Below, one piece after another: positions 54,088 to 60,579 of a stretch of 60,579 nt of DNA. A program made the position numbers and the translations under genes. Source of the DNA: Polyangiaceae bacterium (GTDB lineage: Bacteria > Myxococcota_A > Polyangia > Polyangiales > Polyangiaceae); NCBI GenBank assembly GCA_025937785.1, contig JAICQQ010000026.1, positions 1 to 60,579 of the forward strand. The letters run 5' to 3'. Under the pieces are notes generated by a model, which saw only the letters and a list, made by a program, of their open reading frames with translations, was not told where the DNA came from and did no database searches. Position 1 is the first letter of the stretch. The number at the start of each line of letters is the position of its first letter.

Positions 54088-55080
54088 ATGAATCACACCG
54101 ACCCATCGCGCGATACTCCGGAACCAGTCGATCTGAGCATTGTCATCCCGGCTTACAACGAAGAAGGCAACGTGGCCGCGATCTGCAGTGCGTTGCGAAG
54201 TGTGCTCGAACCGATGGGGTTGTCCTGGGAAATCATCCTGTCGGATGACGGAAGCCGGGACGGCACGTGGGAAGCCATCAAGCAGTCGCACGCCGCGGAT
54301 CCGCGCGTCGTAGGTGTGCGGCTCTCGCGCAACTTCGGGCATCAGTACGCGCTGCTCGCCGGGCTGCATCGCGCCCGGGGGACCGCCGTGATCACGATGG
54401 ACGGTGACCTACAGCACCCGCCCGATCTGATACCCGAGCTATTCAAAGAGTGGCGGGGTGGTGCCAAGATCGTCCACACGGTGCGCTTGGACACGATCAA
54501 GGTGGGCTGGTTCAAACGCATGTCGTCGCGGCTGTTCTACCGTGTCTATTCGCTGCTGAGCGGCGTCGAGATCAAGGCGGGCATGGCAGACTTTCGGCTG
54601 ATGGACCGCAGGGTGGTAGACGACCTCCTCAGCTTTCGTGAAGAGGGCCTGTTCCTGAGAGGGCTCGTCCAGTGGATAGGATACCCGTCCAGCGTCGTGT
54701 CATTCCACGTGCGCGAGCGTCACAGCGGTCAGACCAAGTATACGTTGCGAAAGATGCTGCGCTTCGCCTGGGCAGGCATCTCCTCGTTTTCGATAGAGCC
54801 GCTCAGGCTCGGGCTCACGCTGGGGCTTCTCACGAGCGCACTGGCGTTCGCGGGCATGCTCCACGCGCTGTACTCGTACTTCTTCGGTGACGTGGTGGCG
54901 GGCTGGGCTTCTGCCGTCTCGATCAATGCGTTCTTGTTTGGTGTGCTCTTCATCCTGGTCGGGATCATCGGCGACTACCTGGGCCGCATCTTGCAAGAGG
55001 TCAAAAGTCGCCCGCGCTATCTGGTGAGCGAAGAGACGGACTCGCAGGCAGACCGAACTCGAGATCGTAGGGCTTATTGA
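54088..55080 (+). CDS. polyprenyl-phosphate glycosyltransferase (GT2, GtrB/ArnC-like)
   Basis: A 330-residue DPM1-type enzyme that loads a sugar onto undecaprenyl phosphate. The cytoplasmic GT-A domain has LSIVIPAYNEEGNV, LSDDGSRDGTWE, LSRNFGHQYALLAGL, and MDGDLQHPPDLIPEL with Asp105-x-Asp107. RERHSGQTKYTLRKML lies before two C-terminal helices (LTLGLLTSALAFAGML and FGVLFILVGIIGDYLGRI). The YLGRI-x2-E end is typical of GtrB/ArnC. It partners with the GT-C enzyme encoded just upstream. The sugar is not readable from sequence. Confidence 0.9.
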   Translation: MNHTDPSRDTPEPVDLSIVIPAYNEEGNVAAICSALRSVLEPMGLSWEIILSDDGSRDGTWEAIKQSHAADPRVVGVRLSRNFGHQYALLAGLHRARGTAVITMDGDLQHPPDLIPELFKEWRGGAKIVHTVRLDTIKVGWFKRMSSRLFYRVYSLLSGVEIKAGMADFRLMDRRVVDDLLSFREEGLFLRGLVQWIGYPSSVVSFHVRERHSGQTKYTLRKMLRFAWAGISSFSIEPLRLGLTLGLLTSALAFAGMLHALYSYFFGDVVAGWASAVSINAFLFGVLFILVGIIGDYLGRILQEVKSRPRYLVSEETDSQADRTRDRRAY

Positions 55081-55095
55081 GCGGGCGAGGATCGC

Positions 55096-56052
55096 TCAAC
55101 TCGCGTTCCCGTAACGCCAGGAGCGAATTCGGTTCATCATGCGATTCTGGCGGGCAACTTCATAGAGCAAGCGACGCACGCGCGGAGTGCGACCCAACAT
55201 TCGATACACCTCCATGCACGCGGCAAGCCGATCCGTCCAAGACGCGTCCAGCCGCACAGCGATGCGATAGTTGAACATCGCCAAAAAAGCGAGACCCCGT
55301 TGCCAGATCGGTTCCTTTTGATGTGGGGGGACCAAGGCGCAAATCGTCTCGAGGAGTTCGAGAGAATCCTCACACCAGTTGCGGATCGCAGCGGACGAGG
55401 TCAGCTCGTTGTCATGCATTCTGAACGAAGCTTTCACTTCGGGAATATCGATGCGACCGTGTGCAGCTGCAATTCTAAACTCGGTTCGGACATCGTCCCA
55501 GAGATTGTGTTTGGAGCTCAGCCCGATTTCCTGCAAGGGCTTCGTCCGAAACAGCGTGCTACACAAGTAAGGGGCCGTACGGCCATCGATCCACGCCAGC
55601 ACGAACTCGGCAAAATCGAGGCCATCGACGTAGTTCGGTGAGATGTCGATGAGGCGTCCTCCACCATCGATGACCCGCGTGCCCGTACGAATCAAACCGG
55701 CGTCTGGGTTTTCGCCCACGCGTGCCATGCAGCTGACGACGAAATCGGTATCGATCAGATCATCGTCGTTCAGTAGCTGGAAATACTCGCCGCGAGCTTG
55801 CCTGATGCAAAAATCCCAGTTGGCAGGGCCTCCCACGTTCTCTTTGTGCCTGTGATAGCGGATCCGTGGGTCATTGAACGACGCCACCACGGCCTCGGTG
55901 CCGTCAGCCGAGGCGTTGTCGGACACCAAGATGTCGAGCTTCGGGTACGTTTGCGCGCAGACGCTGCTGAGGGCTTGCGGAAGGTAAGCTTCGGCTCGGT
56001 TGTAGGTGGGGATCGCGATGGTGACGAGGGGCTGTTGCTCGGCGCGAGTCAT
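55096..56052 (-). CDS. GT2 family glycosyltransferase
   Basis: A 318-residue GT-A enzyme. LVTIAIPTYNRAEAYLPQALSSV, ILVSDNASADGTEAVVASF, ENVGGPANWDFCIRQARGEYFQLLNDDDLI (metal-binding DDD) and NLWDDVRTEFRIAAAHG are present. ATG 56052 has GAAGG about ten bases upstream; the frame is open for 73 more codons of Arg-rich, non-family sequence. It is the last gene of a three-gene minus-strand run with the methyltransferase and GT4 genes (gaps of 35 and 61 bases). Product specificity unknown. Confidence 0.85.
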   Translation of the reverse strand: MTRAEQQPLVTIAIPTYNRAEAYLPQALSSVCAQTYPKLDILVSDNASADGTEAVVASFNDPRIRYHRHKENVGGPANWDFCIRQARGEYFQLLNDDDLIDTDFVVSCMARVGENPDAGLIRTGTRVIDGGGRLIDISPNYVDGLDFAEFVLAWIDGRTAPYLCSTLFRTKPLQEIGLSSKHNLWDDVRTEFRIAAAHGRIDIPEVKASFRMHDNELTSSAAIRNWCEDSLELLETICALVPPHQKEPIWQRGLAFLAMFNYRIAVRLDASWTDRLAACMEVYRMLGRTPRVRRLLYEVARQNRMMNRIRSWRYGNAS

Positions 56053-56087
56053 GGCAAACGACCTTCGGCGGGCGGAGCTACCGCCTG

Positions 56088-57485
56088 CTAGATCGCAGGC
56101 CGCTTCGCGTAGCGCTCGGGCAATCCAAGCAGAACGAACCGCCGCACGAACTCGCTGGTCGAGGCCTTGTCCGCGGCACTCCCGCGCACGAGCGCGTCGA
56201 ACTGGAGGCGCTCGAGCCGGAGACCATAGGCGTGGTACTCGAGCATCCCCCAGTTTTCGAAGGCGTACCAAGTGGACGGGAACTCGAACATCAACCGCAC
56301 CTGGGCGCCCTTCGGCTCGACCCTGTAGACGGGGTTCAGGCCAAGCGGTCCCTCACCGTGGGGAGGCTGCTTGAACGCGCCGTGGTCCACGAACAGCTTG
56401 GACGACTTGCTGATCACGAGCGACAGCCATTTGTCGTCGTTGAAGGCAGCGGGAGCTTGGAACGTTGCTAGAGCAGGGCCGCGGCCCTCCAGATAGCGGG
56501 ACAACAGGTCCTTCTCGGAAACCATGCGGTACGGAGTATCGCCGATCAACTCCGCGTAACCTGCGGGGCTACGCTCGAACTCGGTGTCTCTGGGTTCGAG
56601 CAGGCCATTGCCGATGCGATCGATGACGACCGTGTCATCTACGGCGCAACGCTTCAGCTCGTCCAAGCATGCCTTCTGGTCCGAAAGCAAATGAAACGCA
56701 TCCGTACACATGGACACCGAAAATGCGTCATCCTTGAACGGCAGCGGCTTCAAAGCATCGGCGCAGACGTACGACGAGGAGTCCGGTGCCACGAAACGGC
56801 GTCCAATCCAGAGCTGGAAGAAGTTACGATCGACACCGATCGAGTAGATCGGGTTCTCGCGAACGGACAGGTAGTGCATGATGTGCCCGAGCCCACAGGC
56901 GAGGTCCAAGAGTGGACGCTCGGCTGCAGGGATGGCACTCGCCAGCCCGAGCGAGGCGAGATAGCGGGGCTGCCCGAAGCGCAGAAAGAAGTACGGGTAC
57001 ATTTCGCGCATCGCGTAGCGGCTCTTGAGATAGAAAAGCTCCATCCATTGTTGAGCCGTCTGCTGCTCGAGCGGCGCTTCCAACCATTCACGCACTTGCT
57101 TGCGCCGGCTGTTCATGAGCGCATTGCCCACCGGGCCGCGCGTGAAGGGGGTGCGCAGACGCCGCCGCTTTTCGAGGCCGAGCGGCACGGAAGGGGGAAA
57201 CGCCAAGAGCCGCACGAGCGCGTCGAGCGGATCGGAGCTCTTGACGATCGCTAGCAGTTCGCCCACGCTCGGGCCCTCTACCTCGACGTAGTCGCTACAG
57301 TGATCTTGCGCGTCGATCCGACCGTCGCGGATGATCGCAATACCGTCGACCACCGGATACTCGTGGACCCCGCAAGACAGCACGCCGAAGTCGGAACCCG
57401 CCAGCGGCTGAAGGCTCGACGGCGTGTATTGAAATCCGCGCTGGCAGAATGGGCATCGTAGAGTATCGAGGAATCGTTGCTGCAT
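56088..57485 (-). CDS. Trm112-like zinc domain plus SAM-dependent methyltransferase
   Basis: A 465-residue protein. The N-terminal LRCPFCQ...SCGVHEYPVVDGIAI (Cys11, Cys14, Cys38, His41) looks like a Trm112p-type zinc knuckle. The class I methyltransferase core has LLDLACGLGHIMHYL, IGVDRNFFQLW, and ADALKPLPFKDDAFSVSMCTDAFHLL. The C-terminal 150 residues are beta-rich and unassigned. It probably methylates a sugar or lipid-linked glycan; N-methylation of an amino sugar is also possible. ATG 57485 is preferred to the longer frame to 57572, which would overlap the upstream GT4 gene. Confidence 0.8.
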   Translation of the reverse strand: MQQRFLDTLRCPFCQRGFQYTPSSLQPLAGSDFGVLSCGVHEYPVVDGIAIIRDGRIDAQDHCSDYVEVEGPSVGELLAIVKSSDPLDALVRLLAFPPSVPLGLEKRRRLRTPFTRGPVGNALMNSRRKQVREWLEAPLEQQTAQQWMELFYLKSRYAMREMYPYFFLRFGQPRYLASLGLASAIPAAERPLLDLACGLGHIMHYLSVRENPIYSIGVDRNFFQLWIGRRFVAPDSSSYVCADALKPLPFKDDAFSVSMCTDAFHLLSDQKACLDELKRCAVDDTVVIDRIGNGLLEPRDTEFERSPAGYAELIGDTPYRMVSEKDLLSRYLEGRGPALATFQAPAAFNDDKWLSLVISKSSKLFVDHGAFKQPPHGEGPLGLNPVYRVEPKGAQVRLMFEFPSTWYAFENWGMLEYHAYGLRLERLQFDALVRGSAADKASTSEFVRRFVLLGLPERYAKRPAI

Positions 57486-57546
57486 GGGCCTGCTCTTTGG
57501 GTGTCTGTTCGAAGCCGGTGGTGGATCGACCAGAAAACGAAGCATA

Positions 57547-58755
57547 CTACCGCTGGACGTCTTTCCTGCCAATCACCATCGAGAGCGAGTTTTGGAGAGA
57601 CCGGGCCCATGGGGACCGCCAAAAGGATCCCGCGACCGCATCGTCGTACAAGGTTTCTAGGACAGCCGTCTGCTGACGCAGATCGAACCGTTCGAGCACT
57701 CGGGATCGCGCGCTTTTACCGAACCGGTCGGCGAGATCTCGATTTGTCACGAGTTCGAGCAGATGCCGTGCGAGCAGTTCCGAATCACTCTCGGGCGCCA
57801 GAAAGCCGTTCTCTCCATGGGTTACGGCCTCCGGAATACCAGCGTGCACGGTGCTGACGACCGGGCAGCCTGACGCCAGGGCTTCGAGCACCGTAATGGG
57901 AAGCCCCTCGGTCTCCCCGCTGGCAGCAGTAACGCTGGGAGCGCAGAAAATACTAGCGCGAGCGATCCATGCTCGCACCTCGGCCGGCGGCAGAGCGCCG
58001 ACGAACCTGTACGCCGTCAGCGAGTTCGCCGCCTGGGCGCGGAGCTCTTCCAGCAGTGGGCCGGTGCCGACCACCACGAGCTCGACTTTCGGGTGGTTGC
58101 GCTGAACCTCTGCCATGGCGCGCACGAGATATGCCACCCCCTTCTTCGGCACGAGCCTGCCAACGAACAGCACGATGGGCTCACGCCCGCGCTCGGGGCT
58201 CGGTCGGAAGATCTCCGTATCGACCCCAATGTAGTGAACGACGATCTTTTCGCGAGAAAAGCCCCGAGCAATCGCCTTTTCCTTGATATGCTGAGATACT
58301 GCTAGAAACTTCGTTGCTCGCTGGTTCAGCTGAGGACGCCGCCGGATGTAGTCGGCGTAATGGGGCGAAAGGCTCAGCAAATCCGCATCCGAACTCGTGA
58401 CGTCGTAGTCGTGCAGCGTGACGACGAGCGGCAAGCGAAAAGCCCGACACAGGCGCAGCACGTGCGTGGCGTCGAAGCCAAAGTGCGCATGCACGAGACT
58501 GGGCTGCACGCGCATCAGTATCCTCGTTACGTGCGGCGAAACCCCCGAACGGCGATACGCCACGTTGCCGAGCTTCCCCAAGAGACCACGACCGTGGAAG
58601 AGCAGCGTGCGCTCCTCGGGCAGCGGGAGGCCATCGATTTTGGTCGTGCCGGCGTAGTAAGGCCGATAACGCTTCAGCCGCTCCGCTTGATTGACGATGA
58701 ACGTCTCGGACCTAGGGAGTAACATGTCCCTGTAGATGAGGACCCGCGGCAGCAT
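57547..58755 (-). CDS. GT4 glycosyltransferase, WcaL/AmsK-like
   Basis: A 402-residue GT-B enzyme. MLLPRSETFIVNQAERL at the start is typical of the colanic acid WcaL/AmsK group, and HAHFGFDATHVLRL continues it. FLAVSQHIKEKAIARGF, VVHYIGVDTEIFRPSP, VGRLVPKKGVAYLVRAMAEV, PSVTAASGETEGLPITVLEALASGCPVVST (donor Glu) and IPEAVTHGENGFL complete the pattern. It is the first gene of the minus-strand run and divergent from flippase 2 across a 195-base region with phased short repeats. Confidence 0.9.
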   Translation of the reverse strand: MLPRVLIYRDMLLPRSETFIVNQAERLKRYRPYYAGTTKIDGLPLPEERTLLFHGRGLLGKLGNVAYRRSGVSPHVTRILMRVQPSLVHAHFGFDATHVLRLCRAFRLPLVVTLHDYDVTSSDADLLSLSPHYADYIRRRPQLNQRATKFLAVSQHIKEKAIARGFSREKIVVHYIGVDTEIFRPSPERGREPIVLFVGRLVPKKGVAYLVRAMAEVQRNHPKVELVVVGTGPLLEELRAQAANSLTAYRFVGALPPAEVRAWIARASIFCAPSVTAASGETEGLPITVLEALASGCPVVSTVHAGIPEAVTHGENGFLAPESDSELLARHLLELVTNRDLADRFGKSARSRVLERFDLRQQTAVLETLYDDAVAGSFWRSPWARSLQNSLSMVIGRKDVQR

Positions 58756-58783
58756 GACCTTGCTCTACACTGACGCGCTGGCG

Positions 58784-58846
58784 TCTGCAAAGGGCTGCGC
58801 AGGCGTCTGTAAGAGTCTGTAGTAACGCTCTGCAACGGGTATGTAA
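58784..58846. promoter_or_regulatory. phased TCTG[TC]A heptamer array
   Basis: Close copies of TCTG[CT]A[AG] start at 58784, 58806, 58816 and 58829, with a weaker TATGTAA at 58840. Spacings of 22, 10, 13 and 11 bases approximate one or two helical turns. They fill the divergent region between the GT4 gene (start 58755) and flippase 2 (start 58951). This is consistent with cooperative binding of an unknown regulator. Confidence 0.4.
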
Positions 58847-58950
58847 GAAACGGGTACTCAAAAGATGGAGGCGAGACCGTCCCCAAAGGCGACTTCCTCC
58901 GGCCCAAACGCCCCTTGCTTTCGAGCGCTGAAGCGCGTAACCATGCCCCG

Positions 58951-60447
58951 ATGGCGGCTCTAGACGCCGAGGTGCACTCGCAGCGCTCCACGAATCGATT
59001 GGTGTTGCGCAACACTTTGCTGTTGGTGGGTGCCAAGATCCTCGCTACACCGATTTCCGTCATCACCAACGCGGTAGTCGCGCGCTACTTGGGACCGGCA
59101 GATTACAGTTACATGTATCTGGCCTCGACCTACACGACCTTTGGCCTACTGTTCGTCGTGTTCGGGCAATCTGGCGCCTTACCTGCGCTCGTCGCCCTGG
59201 ACCGGACGCGCGCAGGCGAATACCTCGGCACCGCGAGCGCCTGGCGCACGGGGGCCGGGATCGCCGTGTACGCCGTGCTGGCACTGGGCTGCTGGGTATT
59301 CGGCTACGACGTCGAGTTCCAGTACGCGCTCGCACTAGTGTTCGGCGGTGCCCTGATCACGACCATCGCGGCCGGTGCACTCGAGGCCATCCGCGGCTTC
59401 GATCGCACCGACGTCGACGCGATCAACAACGTTGCCATTCCCCTCTTCACCGCAGCGATCACGATTCCGGTGGTCCTCTTGGGGGGCCGGTTGCTGGCCG
59501 TTCTCAGCGTAAGCCTGGTGATCTCCATCGCCTCACTGTTGTTCGTCGGGCGCTACTTGCGGCCTGTTGGAATCGGAGCGCTTTCGGTCAGCGGTACAGC
59601 TGCACGCAAACTCTTGGTGCAAGGTGCGCCGTTCCTGCTTTTCAGTGGAGCACTGGCGCTGCAGACGACCGTCGATGCCGCTTTCTTGTCGCGCTACTCA
59701 CCCAAGGACGTCGTTGGCTGGCACGCCGCGGCGAACAAGTTGATCGGGCTCGTCGTCTTCCCAGCTGCAGCGCTGATCACCGCGCTCTACCCAGTCTTGT
59801 GTCGGCTCTACGCGGACAACAAGACCTCGTTCTTCGAAACGACTCGGTCCACGCTCACAGCATCGGTCGTCCTGATGGTACCCGTTGCTTTGTGTTGCGG
59901 ACTCTTTCCCGAGGTGGGGGTCATGGTACTGGGAGAGGAGGGCTACGGCCCCATCATCGACAATCTGCGCGTGATGGCGGTGTTCGTATTCCTCGTATAC
60001 GTCAGTATGCCTCTCGGCATCGCGATCCTGGCGGCAGGGCGCGCGCGCGCCTGGTCGCTCACCCAAGCGCTCTGCGTAGTAATCAGCGTAATTCTGGACC
60101 CGATCTTGATACCGATGTTCGAGCGTTCCCGGGGAAATGGTGGCATCGGTATCTGCTGGGCCCGCGTGATCAGCGAAGCGTTCATGGTTCTCGTGGGGGT
60201 CTGGTTGCTGCCCAAAGGCACGCTGAGCTGGCGGATATTCCGCCCCACGGCGAGCGCCCTAGCCGCGGGGGGGGCGATGGCCGCCCTGGCGTGGCTACTG
60301 CGTGACCTCTCGGTGTTCGTGGTGGCCCCCGCGACGATCGTCGTCTACGTGGTGACGCTGTGGGTTACTGGCGGCTTGAATCGCGAACAGATTCAATTTC
60401 TGAAGAGTGTCGCGTCGAGAAAACGCGACGCCGAGCAAGCTAACTAG
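58951..60447 (+). CDS. Wzx-type polysaccharide flippase 2
   Basis: A 498-residue polysaccharide flippase of the MOP superfamily and a paralogue of flippase 1 in opposite orientation. Shared blocks include STNRLVLRNT, ARYLGPADYSY, FGQSGALPALVA, SGALALQTTVDAAFLS, VVGWHAAANKLIGLVVFPA and VFLVYVSMPLGIA. The N-terminal 15 residues and the soluble ends differ most. ATG 58951 is chosen because the match to copy 1 begins there; an in-frame start at 58915 is possible. No gene follows before the window edge. Confidence 0.88.
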   Translation: MAALDAEVHSQRSTNRLVLRNTLLLVGAKILATPISVITNAVVARYLGPADYSYMYLASTYTTFGLLFVVFGQSGALPALVALDRTRAGEYLGTASAWRTGAGIAVYAVLALGCWVFGYDVEFQYALALVFGGALITTIAAGALEAIRGFDRTDVDAINNVAIPLFTAAITIPVVLLGGRLLAVLSVSLVISIASLLFVGRYLRPVGIGALSVSGTAARKLLVQGAPFLLFSGALALQTTVDAAFLSRYSPKDVVGWHAAANKLIGLVVFPAAALITALYPVLCRLYADNKTSFFETTRSTLTASVVLMVPVALCCGLFPEVGVMVLGEEGYGPIIDNLRVMAVFVFLVYVSMPLGIAILAAGRARAWSLTQALCVVISVILDPILIPMFERSRGNGGIGICWARVISEAFMVLVGVWLLPKGTLSWRIFRPTASALAAGGAMAALAWLLRDLSVFVVAPATIVVYVVTLWVTGGLNREQIQFLKSVASRKRDAEQAN

Positions 60448-60579
60448 ATCGCGGCGCAAAAAGCAGCGAGACCGTGATCGTACAGCGGCGATGACGGCGC
60501 GTCGAGCCCCTCCGGCGGCCCGCTGGGTGCGTGCTGTGCTGAGCTCAAGTGAAGGCTCGACAGCTAGCGGAGATCTGGG

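Noticed and set aside
1..60579. CRISPR array, insertion sequence or prophage
   Set aside because: No regularly spaced direct repeats with spacers and no transposase, integrase or phage structural genes were found on either strand.

Overview
The window is GC-rich bacterial DNA with GTG/TTG starts, many strand switches, and a set of secreted lipoproteins in which a lipobox is followed by a long Gly/Ser/Thr linker. This linker style, the four-cysteine tail on one TPR lipoprotein, and the remains of a fibro-slime domain all point to Myxococcota, most likely Polyangiales (Sorangium/Polyangium-like). That assignment is inference from style, not a database match.

Layout. Positions 1-5400 are chromosomal background: a tRNA-Thr(UGU), two TPR-type lipoproteins, a small YdcH/DUF465 coiled-coil protein, an L-2-hydroxyglutarate oxidase-type flavoprotein and the tRNA m7G46 methyltransferase TrmB. 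From about 5.4 kb to the right edge runs a very large cell-surface or exopolysaccharide locus. It contains the core Wzx/Wzy machinery: a polysaccharide co-polymerase without a kinase domain, a polymerase/ligase, a short OPX (Wza-like) lipoprotein, an outer-membrane beta-barrel, and two same-length Wzx flippases in opposite orientation. It also has sugar-nucleotide genes (UDP-glucose dehydrogenase and UDP-glucuronate decarboxylase, giving UDP-xylose), about a dozen glycosyltransferases of families GT2, GT4, GT26 and GT-C, a GINT1-like propeller, a methyltransferase, two left-handed beta-helix acyltransferases, two membrane AT3 acyltransferases and an SGNH esterase/transferase.

Interleaved with these are predicted secreted or lipid-anchored proteins: a GH9 glycosidase, a GH44-like protein that lacks both catalytic glutamates, three beta-propeller (BNR-type) lipoproteins, two large orphan lipoproteins sharing an R-x-F-D-N-[VL]-G-F element, and a di-heme MauG/cytochrome c peroxidase-like lipoprotein. 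A GMC oxidoreductase, an aldo/keto reductase and an AraC-family regulator lie among them.

How the parts may work together (inference). Cytoplasmic glycosyltransferases would build a xylose-containing, acylated repeat unit. A flippase and Wzy would export and polymerise it, and the co-polymerase, the short OPX and the separate beta-barrel would carry it across the envelope. The lipoproteins would bind, trim or retain the polymer at the surface. No initiating phosphoglycosyltransferase (WbaP/WecA type) is visible, so that step must be encoded elsewhere. The most unusual signals are the catalytically empty GH44 fold, the array of surface lipoproteins, the duplicated flippases bracketing a glycosyltransferase block, and a frameshifted fibro-slime remnant at about 50.6-50.9 kb.
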